A stretch of 32,907 nucleotides of DNA from an uncultured Alphaproteobacteria bacterium (GCA_938048755.1 CALIUG010000178.1:1-32907), one strand, 5' to 3'. Numbered from the stretch's first letter, positions 1 through 8,872 are shown. Notes: generated by a model not told the origin, from the letters alone. Numbers and translations: made by a program.

Positions 1-37
1 GGCTTCACTAAAGCGGCATGTTCGGGGAGAAGGGCGC

Positions 38-1564
38 ATGGGCCGTCCGATGAATGTTCTGTTCTTGATGGCCGATCAACTCGCGCCGCACTTTCTGCCT
101 GCCTATGGACACAAGGTGGTCAAGACGCCAAGGCTGGATGCCATCGCCGCTGACAGCGCGATTTTTGATGCGCATTACTCAAACTCACCGCTCTGTGTTC
201 CGGCCCGTGCAGGCCTGCTGACGGGACAACTGCCTTCGAAGGTGAACTGTTTCGACAGCGGCTGCGACTACGAGTTTTCCGTGCCGACCTTTGCCCACTA
301 CCTGCGAGCGAATGGCTACGTGACCGTGCAGAGCGGCAAGGCCCATTACATCGGAGCGGATCAGCTCCGTGGGCTGGAAAAACGCCTGACCATGGATATC
401 TGCCCTGCCGACAATTGCTGGTTTGGTATGTGGGATGATCCCGACCGCACACTCGACTGGTTTCACACACTCAAGAATGTCGTCACGGCGGGCATTGCCG
501 AACGCGCCAGCCAGCAGGATCATGACTATGATGCGGCGCATGCCGCGGAACGATGGATCTATGATTATGCGCGCGGCAACGATGACCGCCCGTTCATGCT
601 GAAGGTCTCCTTCACCCACCCTCACGATCCCTATGTCACGCCGCCTGCCTATTGGAACCGCTACCGGCATGACGAGATCGACATGCCCGTGACGCCCTTC
701 ATTGCACCGGAGGATCGTGATGCCCACGGCCAGTGGCTCTACAGCCATTATGACCGGGGCGAGTATGACGTGACCGATGAGGACATCAGAAGGTCACGCC
801 ATGGCTACTATGGCTCCATTGCGCTGGTCGATGATCTGATCGGCAAGGTGCTTGATGCGCTCGAGGCCGCACGACTGGACGAGAACACCGCGATTGTCTT
901 TACCGCCGACCACGGGGACATGCTGGGAGAACGCGGAAGCTGGTACAAGATGAGCTTCTACGAGCAGGCCTGCCGCGTGCCCCTGATGATTTCCTTGCCG
1001 GGGCAGAAGGGTTCGCGACGGATCAGCCAGTGCACATCTCTGATGGACCTGATGCCGACTCTGCTCGATATGACGCTCGAGGGTGGGGCCGACAACCTGG
1101 TGGAACCCATTGATGGCCGCAGCCTGATGTCGCTGGCGGCGGGGGATGCAACAGGCTGGGCGGACGAGACGGCTTCTGAGATCTTCTTCGAAGGCGTGCG
1201 CGCCCCGGGCATGATGATTCGTCGGGGCACGCGGAAATTCGTTCACTGGGAAGGCGGGCCGTGCTCCCTGTTCGATCTCGCTGATGACCCGCACGAGCAC
1301 AACAACCTTGTTGATAATCCCGATTGCGCCGGTGAAGTGGCCGCATTTGAAGCCGAGGTGCGGCAGCGTTGGCCCCTGGAGGAACTCACCGAGCGCATCG
1401 TGCTGAAGCAACGGCGCAATGCTCTGGTGTTCAAGGCGCTGATGTCGGGTGAGGTCACACCACTGGATTTCCAGCCCCATGACGATGCGTCGAAACGTTA
1501 CTACCGCGGCTACGGCAACTGGCATGAAGCCGAGGCCCGTGATTTCCTGAGGTTCGATTCATGA
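38..1564 (+). CDS. betC: Choline-sulfatase
   Basis: Hydrolyses choline-O-sulfate to choline and sulfate in the cytoplasm. The 508-residue product has the type I sulfatase core: N-terminal metal-binding D13-Q14 in a MADQL motif, and the active-site signature C53-V-P-A-R57, whose cysteine is converted to formylglycine in this family. A second metal-site motif [10 protein letters not shown] lies near residue 293. The sequence around 90-120 ([12 protein letters not shown]) and the C-terminal segment with VTPLDFQPH match the choline-sulfatase branch rather than arylsulfatases. ATG at 38 is chosen because GGGGAGAAGG at 24-33 gives good Shine-Dalgarno spacing; an ATG at 50 is the alternative. The next gene overlaps by 4 bases (ATGA), and a choline dehydrogenase neighbour supports the substrate call. 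A maturation enzyme (FGE or anSME) would be needed and is not in the window. The reading frame is open to the window edge, but nothing upstream can be assigned. Confidence 0.88.
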   Translation: MGRPMNVLFLMADQLAPHFLPAYGHKVVKTPRLDAIAADSAIFDAHYSNSPLCVPARAGLLTGQLPSKVNCFDSGCDYEFSVPTFAHYLRANGYVTVQSGKAHYIGADQLRGLEKRLTMDICPADNCWFGMWDDPDRTLDWFHTLKNVVTAGIAERASQQDHDYDAAHAAERWIYDYARGNDDRPFMLKVSFTHPHDPYVTPPAYWNRYRHDEIDMPVTPFIAPEDRDAHGQWLYSHYDRGEYDVTDEDIRRSRHGYYGSIALVDDLIGKVLDALEAARLDENTAIVFTADHGDMLGERGSWYKMSFYEQACRVPLMISLPGQKGSRRISQCTSLMDLMPTLLDMTLEGGADNLVEPIDGRSLMSLAAGDATGWADETASEIFFEGVRAPGMMIRRGTRKFVHWEGGPCSLFDLADDPHEHNNLVDNPDCAGEVAAFEAEVRQRWPLEELTERIVLKQRRNALVFKALMSGEVTPLDFQPHDDASKRYYRGYGNWHEAEARDFLRFDS

Positions 1565-3228
1565 CCAACTACGACTTCATCATCGTGGGTGCCGGTTCGG
1601 CCGGCGCAGTATTGGCAAACCGCCTGACGGAAGACCCGGCCGTGCGCGTGTTGTTGCTTGAAGCCGGGCCGGACCATCACAACTGGCGTATCGAGATGCC
1701 CACGGCGATGTCCCACGCGATCAAGTCGCCACGGTTCAACTGGCACTACAAGACGGAACCCGAACCGCATCTCAACAACCGCATCATCGAACAGGATCGT
1801 GGCCGTGTGCTTGGAGGGTCATCGTCGATCAACGGCATGCTCTACATCCGTGGCCATGCGCGTGACTATGACCGCTGGGCGCAGTCGGGTTGCGTCGGCT
1901 GGTCCTATGCCGACGTGCTGCCCTACTTCAAACGGGCGGAACGCCACGACAAGGGCGGGGATGACTATCACGGTTGGCAGGGGCCGCTGGCAGTCCGTTC
2001 GAGTGACAGCGACAACCCGCTCTATGGCGCCTTTGTTCAGGCGGGTGTCGAGGCGGGATATCCCTACACACCAGACTGCAATGGCTATCAGCAGGAGGGT
2101 TTCGGGCCCAACAACCGGACGGCAGACCCTGACGGCAAGCGCGCAAGTACAGCCCGGATGTATCTAGACCCCGTGATCGGGCGCGCCAACCTGACGATCG
2201 CCTGTGAAGCCCTTGCAACCCGGGTGCTGTTGAAGGGAAAACGCGCGGTCGGCATTGCCTATGAGCAGGCAGGCCGAAACGTTGAGGCCATAGCCACACG
2301 CGAGGTCATTCTTTCGGGTGGTGCCATCAACTCGCCCCAACTTCTGATGCTCTCAGGTATCGGTCCGGCAGAACACTTGCGCGAACACGGTATCGCAGTC
2401 GTGCGTGATCTCCCCGGTGTTGGTGCCAACCTCCAGGATCACCCCGACGCCGCCGTGGTGCAGGCTTGCAAACAGCCGGTGTCGCTGCACGACACGCTCA
2501 GCACCTGGGGCAAGCTCAAGGTCGGCGCGCGGTGGTTCCTGTTCCGCGACGGACCCGGCGCCTCGAACCATTTCGAGGCCGGTGCCTTCATCCGCAGCCG
2601 GGCAGGGATGGAACATCCCGATCTGCAGCTTACCTTCATTCCGGTCGGGTTGGGCGGTGACGCCGGAATGGATGTCACGTCAATCGGCCAGCATGCCTTT
2701 TCGACCTATGTCGATCTGATGCGCCCGACCAGTCGCGGCGCCCTGATGTTGAAGTCAGACGATCCGCACGAACATCCCCGTATCCAGGTCAACTTCCTGG
2801 ACACGTCCGAAGATATGCAGGCGATGGTGACGGGCGTGAAACTCATCCGCGAAATCCATGGCCAGCTGGCCCTTGCGCCCTTCAGCGGCGAGGAACTCCT
2901 GCCGGGTTCGGGCGTCGCGAGCGATGGCGAGATCGAGGCGTGGCTGCGCGACAACACCGGCACGGGCTATCACCCGGTCAGCACCTGCCGCATGGGTCCC
3001 GACAGCGATCCCATGGCGGTCGTTGGCCCTGATCTGCGGGTCCACGGTATCGAAGGGCTTCGGGTTGTTGATGCCTCGGTCATGCCGGATCTGGTGAGTG
3101 GAAACACGAACGCCCCCACCATCATGATCGGCGAGAAGGCCGCGGACCTGATTGCCGGAAAGGCACCTCTGCCGCGCAGCGAGGCCGAGGTCTGGATTCA
3201 CCCCCAGTGGGAAACCAGCCAACGTTGA
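1561..3228 (+). CDS. betA: Choline dehydrogenase-like GMC oxidoreductase
   Basis: FAD-dependent GMC-family alcohol dehydrogenase, most likely oxidising choline to betaine aldehyde. Seen in the 555-residue product: the dinucleotide-binding GAGSAG (10-15) with an acidic end to the second strand (LLLEAGP); GMC signature 1 around [17 protein letters not shown] signature 2 as [17 protein letters not shown]; and the catalytic histidine H471 in [10 protein letters not shown], with a C-terminal N-T-N-A-P-T-I segment that supplies the second catalytic position in this family. Length is normal for BetA. Its ATG overlaps the betC stop in ATGA, so the two are probably translationally coupled, which supports choline as substrate. 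Other GMC alcohol dehydrogenases share these motifs, so BetA specificity comes from context. No betaine aldehyde dehydrogenase (betB), betI or choline transporter lies nearby. Confidence 0.82.
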   Translation: MTNYDFIIVGAGSAGAVLANRLTEDPAVRVLLLEAGPDHHNWRIEMPTAMSHAIKSPRFNWHYKTEPEPHLNNRIIEQDRGRVLGGSSSINGMLYIRGHARDYDRWAQSGCVGWSYADVLPYFKRAERHDKGGDDYHGWQGPLAVRSSDSDNPLYGAFVQAGVEAGYPYTPDCNGYQQEGFGPNNRTADPDGKRASTARMYLDPVIGRANLTIACEALATRVLLKGKRAVGIAYEQAGRNVEAIATREVILSGGAINSPQLLMLSGIGPAEHLREHGIAVVRDLPGVGANLQDHPDAAVVQACKQPVSLHDTLSTWGKLKVGARWFLFRDGPGASNHFEAGAFIRSRAGMEHPDLQLTFIPVGLGGDAGMDVTSIGQHAFSTYVDLMRPTSRGALMLKSDDPHEHPRIQVNFLDTSEDMQAMVTGVKLIREIHGQLALAPFSGEELLPGSGVASDGEIEAWLRDNTGTGYHPVSTCRMGPDSDPMAVVGPDLRVHGIEGLRVVDASVMPDLVSGNTNAPTIMIGEKAADLIAGKAPLPRSEAEVWIHPQWETSQR

Positions 3229-3251
3229 TGTTAGAATACATGGCAAGTTCA

Positions 3252-3259
3252 AGAGGGAG
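3252..3259 (+). promoter_or_regulatory. Shine-Dalgarno deciding the Rieske gene start
   Basis: AGAGGGAG lies about 9 bases before the ATG at 3269. It favours that start over an in-frame start at 3152 inside betA, which would add 39 residues unlike any Rieske oxygenase N-terminus. Confidence 0.55.
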
Positions 3260-3268
3260 ATCTGGCCC

Positions 3269-4420
3269 ATGAATGTCGAGGTCACACGCAACGTCCTGAC
3301 CGACGATGTGCTTTCGCGGTTCGATGTGGCGACCGAGGAGGGGAGCGGACTTCCCAACGCCTGTTACACCAGCACGGAATGGCTGAAGGCCGAGAACGAG
3401 CGGCTGTTCTCCCGCACCTGGATGCTGGCGGGTTTCTGCCATGACGTTCCCAAGAAGGGCGATGTCAGCCCGGTTGAGCTGGCCGGCATGCCTTTGCTGG
3501 TCCTGCGCGACAACGACGATCAGATTCAGGTCTTCCACAATGTCTGCCGTCATCGTGGTGCGGTCATCGTGCCGGAAAAATGTTCCGGGCAGCGCATCCT
3601 GACCTGCCCCTATCACGCCTGGGCTTATGGTCTGGACGGCAAGCTGCGCTCACGCCCGCATTTCTACGGCGGAGACAAGCACGATACGGACCCGGGGCCT
3701 GATGCGCCCGGGCTGGTGCCGGTGCGGCACGCGGTCTGGCATGACCTGATCTTCGTCAACATCTCCGGCGATGCGATCCCGTTCGAGGAACATTGCGAGC
3801 CGTTTGCACGCCGCACCCAGGACTATGACTTCTCGGCGCTGCGTTACGCCAGGACTCTGGAGTTCGACGTGAAGGGGAACTGGAAACTGATCCTGGAAAA
3901 CTTCTTCGATGCCTATCACGTGCCTTCGGTGCACCCCAAGCTCGAGGAGTTTGCGCCGATCCACACACGTGTCGGCACACAGATCGAGGGTCCGTGGTTC
4001 CACAACACGAACCCCATCACCGAGCCCCAGGAAGGGCGCGGCAAGGGTATGCCGTTCTATCCCGGTCTTGATGAAACGGGGCAGCGCACGGAGTGGTACT
4101 TCCACCTGTTCCCGACCACGCTGTTTGAAATCTGGCCTGATCAGCTCGCCGTGTTCCAGCTCCATGCGCTGGAGCCCGGCCGCACGATCGAGAAAATCCA
4201 CATGTACTTCATCGGTGAGGGCGCGACCGAACAGCAGTATGAACCGAACCGCCAGGGCGTTTATGACATGTGGGACGAACTCAACACCGAGGATTTCAAG
4301 ATCGTCGAGAACATGCAGATGGCGCGCAGTTCGCCGGCCTTCGACGGTGGCGTGCTCTCACCGTTCTGGGATCCGGCTACCCAGCATTTCGCCAGGCTGA
4401 TGGCACAGGGAATGCGCTGA
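3269..4420 (+). CDS. Rieske non-heme iron oxygenase, alpha subunit
   Basis: Terminal oxygenase component of a Rieske-type mono/dioxygenase, 383 residues. The Rieske [2Fe-2S] ligands are C93-R-H95 and C113-P-Y-H116. The mononuclear iron site is in ENFFDAYHVPSVH, with H217 and H222 as ligands and D214 as the residue that bridges the two metal centres. The bridging residue is Asp, as in ring-hydroxylating dioxygenases, whereas carnitine monooxygenase CntA uses Glu (ECYH). The gene starts 40 bases after betA on the same strand, so it probably belongs to the choline-sulfate operon. Candidates are a choline- or betaine-type oxygenase, or an enzyme acting on a choline-linked aromatic. No reductase partner is encoded in the window, so an electron donor must come from elsewhere. 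Family is certain; substrate is not. Confidence 0.85.
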   Translation: MNVEVTRNVLTDDVLSRFDVATEEGSGLPNACYTSTEWLKAENERLFSRTWMLAGFCHDVPKKGDVSPVELAGMPLLVLRDNDDQIQVFHNVCRHRGAVIVPEKCSGQRILTCPYHAWAYGLDGKLRSRPHFYGGDKHDTDPGPDAPGLVPVRHAVWHDLIFVNISGDAIPFEEHCEPFARRTQDYDFSALRYARTLEFDVKGNWKLILENFFDAYHVPSVHPKLEEFAPIHTRVGTQIEGPWFHNTNPITEPQEGRGKGMPFYPGLDETGQRTEWYFHLFPTTLFEIWPDQLAVFQLHALEPGRTIEKIHMYFIGEGATEQQYEPNRQGVYDMWDELNTEDFKIVENMQMARSSPAFDGGVLSPFWDPATQHFARLMAQGMR

Positions 4421-4421
4421 C

Positions 4422-4442
4422 CTGAGGTTTCGGAACCTTCAG
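4422..4442. terminator. Hairpin between convergent genes, possible bidirectional terminator
   Basis: CTGAGGTT, loop TCGG, then AACC-T-TCAG forms an 8-bp stem with one bulged T. It lies just after the Rieske gene stop and reaches into the stop codon of the convergent DUF1330 gene. There is no U-tract on either strand, so intrinsic termination would be weak. Confidence 0.4.
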
Positions 4443-4771
4443 CTCGACGTCCTGACCTGAGCGTCCGGTGCGCCGGCGCCTTCCGGCACCGTCTCGACGA
4501 GCAGGAAGCGTGCCTGCGAAGCTGCCTGACGGAAGACCATGGCTTCCTGGTATTCCGGGGAATTGTACATCGCCCGTGCCGTTTCCATATCGGGATACTC
4601 GATCACGACCATACGTTCTGTGAACGGCTCGCCCTCAAGCGTTTCGACATCACCGCCGCGCACGACAAAGCGGCCTCCGTACTTCTTTGCAATATCGGGG
4701 GTCAGGGCCGTGTACTTCTTGTAGGTCTCTGGATCGTCCACGCGGACGGTGGCAATGAGCAGGGAGGGCAT
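4439..4771 (-). CDS. DUF1330 family protein
   Basis: A 110-residue protein of the DUF1330 (dimeric alpha-beta barrel) family. Seen: an opening beta strand MPSLLIATVRVDDPETYKKY, then KKYGGRFVVRGG, a VVIEYPDMETARAMYNSPEYQ segment, and a closing strand with ARFLLVE, which is the usual domain order. Such proteins are small cytoplasmic ferredoxin-like folds; most have no known reaction. The start has a GGAGG at 4777-4781 with 5-base spacing. The C-terminal tail after residue 95 (Ala/Gly/Pro-rich) is outside the domain. It is convergent with the Rieske gene and divergent from the methyltransferase gene, so it is probably its own transcription unit. Confidence 0.75.
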   Translation of the reverse strand: MPSLLIATVRVDDPETYKKYTALTPDIAKKYGGRFVVRGGDVETLEGEPFTERMVVIEYPDMETARAMYNSPEYQEAMVFRQAASQARFLLVETVPEGAGAPDAQVRTSS

Positions 4772-4884
4772 GGCGGCCTCCGTGGCATTTGGGGATGCGC
4801 ATTGTGCCGGAGATCGGCATGTTAAACATCCGTGATTTTGGCACCGGGTTGATGGATAGTGTTGCGGTCAGACAGGAATGTGAG

Positions 4885-5505
4885 ATGGCGCGGATCAATC
4901 TGGACGATATCTATCATATCGAAACGACCGATGCCCTGCGTGAGGTCTATGACACATGGGCCGATGACTATGATCAGCAGCTCGACACCGAGCTTGGCTA
5001 TCAGGGATGGGATCTAATTGTTTCGCAGGTTTCGGACCGGCTCGCGAAAGATGCGTTGATCCTGGATGCCGGTGCGGGAACCGGTTTGCTGGGTGCGGCC
5101 CTGGCCCGGGCAGGATACAGCACCATCGACGGGATTGATCTCTCCCAGGGCATGCTTGCCAGGGCGCGTGCGCTGGGTGTGTATCGCAGGCTTGATGTCG
5201 CCGTGCTGGGCGAGGCACTTGAGGCGGCCGATGACACCTATGATGCCGTGCTGAGTTCGGGTGTCTTTACGCCCGGACACGCGCCGCCGGAATCGTTCTT
5301 CGAACTGATCCGCATTACACGGCCCGGCGGTATGATCGGTTTCACCATGCGTGATGACGAGCGGCCGGAAGGATTTGTTGCCATGTTCGGGCGTCTTGAA
5401 GGCGAAGGTCTCTGGAGACCATCGGGGCACAGTGAGCCCATCCTGACGTTGAGCCGGGGCGACGATCGCTACACACAACGTTTCTGGGGGTTCGAGGTAC
5501 TCTGA
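4885..5505 (+). CDS. Class I SAM-dependent methyltransferase
   Basis: A 206-residue Rossmann-fold methyltransferase. Motif I is LILDAGAGTGLLG (58-70), the acidic end of strand 2 is DGIDLS (82-87), motif IV region is DAVLSSGVF (120-128), and the post-motif segment is RPGGMIGFT (146-154). The N-terminal LREVYDTWADDYDQQL resembles the METTL27/WBSCR27-like group, which methylates unknown small molecules. ATG at 4885 is preferred (AGGA at 4873-4876, 8 bases before); in-frame ATGs at 4852 and 4789 would only add unconserved residues. Its stop overlaps the start of the PhyH gene (TGATG), making it the first gene of a coupled four-gene operon with a dioxygenase and a FetAB transporter. Substrate unknown. 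Confidence 0.75.
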   Translation: MARINLDDIYHIETTDALREVYDTWADDYDQQLDTELGYQGWDLIVSQVSDRLAKDALILDAGAGTGLLGAALARAGYSTIDGIDLSQGMLARARALGVYRRLDVAVLGEALEAADDTYDAVLSSGVFTPGHAPPESFFELIRITRPGGMIGFTMRDDERPEGFVAMFGRLEGEGLWRPSGHSEPILTLSRGDDRYTQRFWGFEVL

Positions 5506-6365
5506 TGGATATCGCACGGTTTACAGCTGATGCACCGCTTGAGGAAATGCAGGCAGCCCTGCGCGAGGTCGGCATCCTGATCGTCGAAAAACTGGTGCCC
5601 GATGACACCATGGACCGGATCGAGAGTGAGATTGCGCCTGATCTCGAGGCCAAGGAGCCGGGCGGTGGCAAGTTCTTCGGCTTCAAATGCAAACGTCTGG
5701 GCGGCGCGGTGGGGCGTTCACCGACCTTTGCCCATCAGCTTGGCGATCCGATCCTGACCGGCCTTGCCGATGCGCTCCTTCTCGACAACTGCAAGACCTA
5801 CCAGCTTCAGATCTCGGGCATCCTGCAGGTCTGGAAAGGTGGTGAGCCCCAGCCGCTGCACCGTGACATCGGCGTTTACGAGCCGTACCTGGAACGCAAA
5901 CCCGGCGGGCCCGAAATCCTTGTCTCCCTGATGTGGGCCGTGACCGATTTCACCGCAGAGAACGGTGCGACAAGACTGGTGCCGGGCAGCCATCTCTGGG
6001 AGAGCGAGCGCAAGGCCAAACCGGAAGAAGAGATCCAGGCGGTGATGCCGCGGGGCTCGCTGGCCATCTGGCGCGGCAACATTCTCCACGGCATGGGCGT
6101 CAACCATACCGACACGCCCCGAACGGGCCTAGTCGGCGGCTTCAGCGTCGGCTGGCTGCGTCAGGAGGAGAATCAGTATCTGGTCTGTCCGCCTGAAAAG
6201 GCACAGCACCTGCCTGAACGTGTGCAGCAATTGCTGGGCTACAAGGCGCATTCGCCGATTCTGGGCTGGGTCGAGGACAGGGATTCTGATCTGCTCCTGC
6301 GCGCGGGCAATCGCGACAATGACAACGACAACGCAGCCTATGACGATCAGACCTTGCAGTACTGA
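5505..6365 (+). CDS. Phytanoyl-CoA dioxygenase (PhyH) family Fe(II)/2-oxoglutarate oxygenase
   Basis: A 286-residue member of the PhyH family, which hydroxylates small molecules using Fe(II), O2 and 2-oxoglutarate. The iron triad is visible as H119-R-D121 and H195 in GNILHG, with R206 of DTPRTGL in the usual 2-oxoglutarate-binding position. The core between includes VPGSHLWE and the Pro-Arg-Gly-Ser turn (182-185) before the distal histidine, both typical of PhyH. Length is normal. The family includes ectoine hydroxylase and many natural-product oxygenases; none of the substrate-specific signatures could be assigned here. It overlaps the genes on both sides by one base (TGATG), so it is translated with the methyltransferase and FetA. 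The C-terminus ends in an Asn/Asp-rich tail encoded by a short GACAAY repeat. Confidence 0.83.
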   Translation: MDIARFTADAPLEEMQAALREVGILIVEKLVPDDTMDRIESEIAPDLEAKEPGGGKFFGFKCKRLGGAVGRSPTFAHQLGDPILTGLADALLLDNCKTYQLQISGILQVWKGGEPQPLHRDIGVYEPYLERKPGGPEILVSLMWAVTDFTAENGATRLVPGSHLWESERKAKPEEEIQAVMPRGSLAIWRGNILHGMGVNHTDTPRTGLVGGFSVGWLRQEENQYLVCPPEKAQHLPERVQQLLGYKAHSPILGWVEDRDSDLLLRAGNRDNDNDNAAYDDQTLQY

Positions 6366-6970
6366 TGCACGCCCTTGAGCTGCGTGCACTCAAGGCGGCT
6401 GTTGGTCCTGCTCTGACCTGCTCCCTTGGATCAGGAGAATGCCTGGTACTTCGGGGATCGTCGGGTGTCGGCAAGTCTCTTCTGCTGCGCGCCATTGCCG
6501 ATCTTGATCTCCATGAAGGGGAAGTTCTTCTGGATGGTGTCTCGCAGGACGCGGTCGCTGCGCCGGTCTGGCGCAGAAAGGTTCTTTATGTCGCGACGGA
6601 ACCTGGGTGGTGGTCAGACCACGTGGGCGATCACTTCCCCGATCGTGAAGGCATCACCGAGGAACTGAAGCACTTCGGGTTTGGCCCGGACTGTCTGGAT
6701 TGGCGCATTGACCGGCTTTCCAGCGGAGAACGCCAGCGGCTGGGGCTGATACGGGCGTTGTCGTTCCGGCCGGATGTGCTGCTGCTGGATGAACCCACGG
6801 CAACGCTGGATGCGCACAATGCGGGACTTGTCGAGGCACTTGTTGCGGATCGTCGCAAGGACGGGATGACGGTTCTGTGGGTCAGTCACGACGAGGCGCA
6901 GGCCCGGCGCGTCGCCACCGGCATCCTGCGCCTTTCCCCGACCAGCGCTGTTGTCGAAGACGTGTCATGA
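6365..6970 (+). CDS. fetA: ABC transporter ATP-binding protein, FetA (YbbL) type
   Basis: Cytoplasmic ATPase subunit of a two-gene ABC exporter related to Escherichia coli FetAB, reported to act in iron homeostasis. The 201-residue product shows Walker A GSSGVGKS (31-38), ABC signature LSSGE (118-122), Walker B VLLLDEP (138-144) and the switch histidine H175. The Q-loop glutamine appears to be replaced by T78 (YVATEPGWW, where E. coli FetA has YCAQTP). The protein is shorter than E. coli FetA (about 225 residues). Its ATG overlaps the PhyH stop (TGATG) and its stop overlaps the permease start (ATGA). The FetA assignment rests mainly on the adjacent FetB-type permease. The substrate here could be iron or something linked to the upstream enzymes. 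Confidence 0.78.
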   Translation: MHALELRALKAAVGPALTCSLGSGECLVLRGSSGVGKSLLLRAIADLDLHEGEVLLDGVSQDAVAAPVWRRKVLYVATEPGWWSDHVGDHFPDREGITEELKHFGFGPDCLDWRIDRLSSGERQRLGLIRALSFRPDVLLLDEPTATLDAHNAGLVEALVADRRKDGMTVLWVSHDEAQARRVATGILRLSPTSAVVEDVS

Positions 6971-7776
6971 GCTACGTGACGATTGATCTCACCGATCTTC
7001 TGATCGCGTCCATCCTGGTTCTGGCCAATGGCGGGCTTTCGCTGCTGTTCGGCCTGGGTCTGGCAAGGAAGCTGATCTGGTCGGCGCTGCGCATGACAAT
7101 CCAGCTCCTGGCCATCGGCTTTGTCCTGCGCTGGCTCTTTGCGATGGAGTCCCCATGGCTGACCCTGGTCGCTGCCCTGGCCATGGTTGCGGTAGCCGGG
7201 CGCGAGATCATGGCGCGCCAGGACCGGCGTTTGTCCGGCCTGTGGGCCTACGGACTTGGCACCTCGACCATGCTGGCCGCAGCCATGGTCGTCACCGTCT
7301 TTGCGCTGACGACACAGATACGCCCGGATCCCTGGTGGGATCCCCAGTATGCCCTGCCAATCCTGGGCATGATCCTTGGCAACACCATGACCGGTATCGC
7401 TCTGGGGCTTCAGACGCTGACGCGCGGACTGGAGCGCGGCAAGGCCGGCGTCGAGGCGCGGCTGGCCCTTGGGGAAACACGGTTCGGCGCCACGCGTCAC
7501 GTCCTGCGCGATGCTCTTTCCAGCGCCCTGATCCCCGTCATCAACGGCATGGCTGCTGCTGGAATCGTTTCTCTGCCGGGGATGATGACCGGTCAGATTC
7601 TGGCTGGCGTCGAGCCGGTCGAAGCGGTGAAGTACCAGATCCTCATCATGTTCCTCATTGCCGGCGGCACGGCTTTCGGAGCCATCGCGGCCGTGCTGGG
7701 CGGAATCATGCGCCTGACCGACAGCAGGCACAGACTGCGGCTGGACAGACTACAGGATCAGGTCAGGACGACGTGA
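6967..7776 (+). CDS. fetB: ABC transporter permease, FetB (YbbM/UPF0014) type
   Basis: A 269-residue inner-membrane protein with about seven hydrophobic segments. It carries the family hallmarks: an N-terminal SALRMTIQLLAIGFVL segment, the central GMILGNTMTGIALGL, the RFGATRHVLRDALSSALIPVINGM loop, and the strongly conserved GIVSLPGMMTGQILAGV. This is the UPF0014/FetB family, the permease partner of FetA. ATG at 6967 overlaps the fetA stop in ATGA; an upstream in-frame start at 6877 would lie inside fetA and is rejected. It closes the four-gene operon; 198 bases without a gene follow, holding only a weak GATCG/CGATC inverted repeat (about 7798-7812) without a T-tract. Confidence 0.85.
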   Translation: MSYVTIDLTDLLIASILVLANGGLSLLFGLGLARKLIWSALRMTIQLLAIGFVLRWLFAMESPWLTLVAALAMVAVAGREIMARQDRRLSGLWAYGLGTSTMLAAAMVVTVFALTTQIRPDPWWDPQYALPILGMILGNTMTGIALGLQTLTRGLERGKAGVEARLALGETRFGATRHVLRDALSSALIPVINGMAAAGIVSLPGMMTGQILAGVEPVEAVKYQILIMFLIAGGTAFGAIAAVLGGIMRLTDSRHRLRLDRLQDQVRTT

Positions 7777-7974
7777 GTTGGTGCGGCGTGCAGACCGGAT
7801 CGAGGAACGATCAGGCGCGGGAAATGTGGGGTCAATGATTTCTGGCGGCCGCACGGTGCCGATCTGCTGAGATTTCTTCACCCGAGTCAGTGTCTGTTGC
7901 TATTGCGCAAATGCTGATTGATTGCAAAACTCTTTGGCCATGCTCGAAATTAGTGCTGTTACTCAGGAGATCTG

Positions 7975-8799
7975 ATGCCGGTGACGCAAATCAGTGTCGG
8001 TCGTGTCATCGGCCGCGGATTCGGAATCTTCCTTGGAAATTTCGGACGGTTTCTTCCAGTCATTCTTGCCACAAGTACTCCGCTCGTAGTTGTCCTCGTT
8101 CTGTTCCCCAGCCAGCAGGCTGGGTCAGGCAGTAGCGGCGATGTTTCGTTTGATGTGAATTTTGCACTCGACAATGCTTCCGGCATCATTGGTTTCCTGG
8201 TCTCGACCGTAACCTATTGCTGGCTATCGGCCGGTGTGACCTTTGGTGTCGTATCGACGCTGCGAGGCAGCAATCCGGGCGGTGTTGAAGTCCTCGTTCG
8301 ATCGCTCCGCAGCGTGCCTCGCCTTATGCTTCTGGTGCTGGTTCTGTGGTTGTTGTCGGCTTTGCTGATGATTTCGCTCATTCTGCTGGCTCTCATTCCT
8401 GTCGTCGGGTTCTTCATCGGCCTGGGGTTGTGTTTTTGGCTCCTGATCATGATCTGGTTGTCGGTGCCGGCGGTGGTCGTTGAGAGCATCGGACCGTTTG
8501 CAGCGTTGAAGCGCAGCCGTTTTCTCACAAAGGGCCATCGATGGCGCGTTGCTGCGATCCTCCTGATTCTTTTCGTATTGATGATGATCGCAGTGATCGG
8601 CTTGATGCTTGTGCTCCTCGCGGTTGGCACGGCAGTGGATATCTCAAGCAGCAATACGATTGCCGGTGCGATCATTTTCGCCGTCATTCAGTCCATGCTC
8701 ATGGGATTGGGCGCTTCCATGACGGCGGTGGGATATCACGACCTCCGCGTTGAGAAGGAAGGTGTGGGGACAGAGGAAATCGCCCGGGTCTTTGATTAG
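7975..8799 (+). CDS. Polytopic membrane protein, tandem paralogue 1
   Basis: A 274-residue membrane protein with about six hydrophobic segments, resembling the membrane domain of bacterial glycerophosphodiesterases (GPDPase-memb) and COG5473-type proteins, without a catalytic domain. Seen: an N-terminal amphipathic ISVGRVIGRGFGIFLGNFGRF, a short THR/SER-rich loop, a SAGVTFGVVSTLRG loop, then VPAVVVESIGPFAALKRSRFLTKGHRWR, and the closing YHDLRVEKEGVGTEEIARVFD. The last two blocks recur in the next two genes. AGGAG at 7965-7969 precedes the ATG. No enzymatic residues are visible, so a structural, scaffold or membrane-organising role is possible but unproven. It heads a three-gene tandem array that runs into the MoxR operon from the opposite direction. 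Confidence 0.72.
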   Translation: MPVTQISVGRVIGRGFGIFLGNFGRFLPVILATSTPLVVVLVLFPSQQAGSGSSGDVSFDVNFALDNASGIIGFLVSTVTYCWLSAGVTFGVVSTLRGSNPGGVEVLVRSLRSVPRLMLLVLVLWLLSALLMISLILLALIPVVGFFIGLGLCFWLLIMIWLSVPAVVVESIGPFAALKRSRFLTKGHRWRVAAILLILFVLMMIAVIGLMLVLLAVGTAVDISSSNTIAGAIIFAVIQSMLMGLGASMTAVGYHDLRVEKEGVGTEEIARVFD

Positions 8800-8872
8800 G
8801 GTCAATCCCCGGCGCATCGCGTGCTGCCGTTGCCAGGATGATGAATGATCAGCACAATCTTGGTAGAGGTTA

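Noticed and set aside
1-37. End of an upstream gene (a TAA at 9-11)
   Set aside because: Only three codons are available before the window edge, too few to support a coding call.
7922-7952. Possible sigma-70 promoter (TTGCAA with an A/T-rich element near 7947) before the first membrane paralogue
   Set aside because: The -10 candidate lacks the TAnnnT pattern at 16-18 base spacing, so it cannot be supported by eye.
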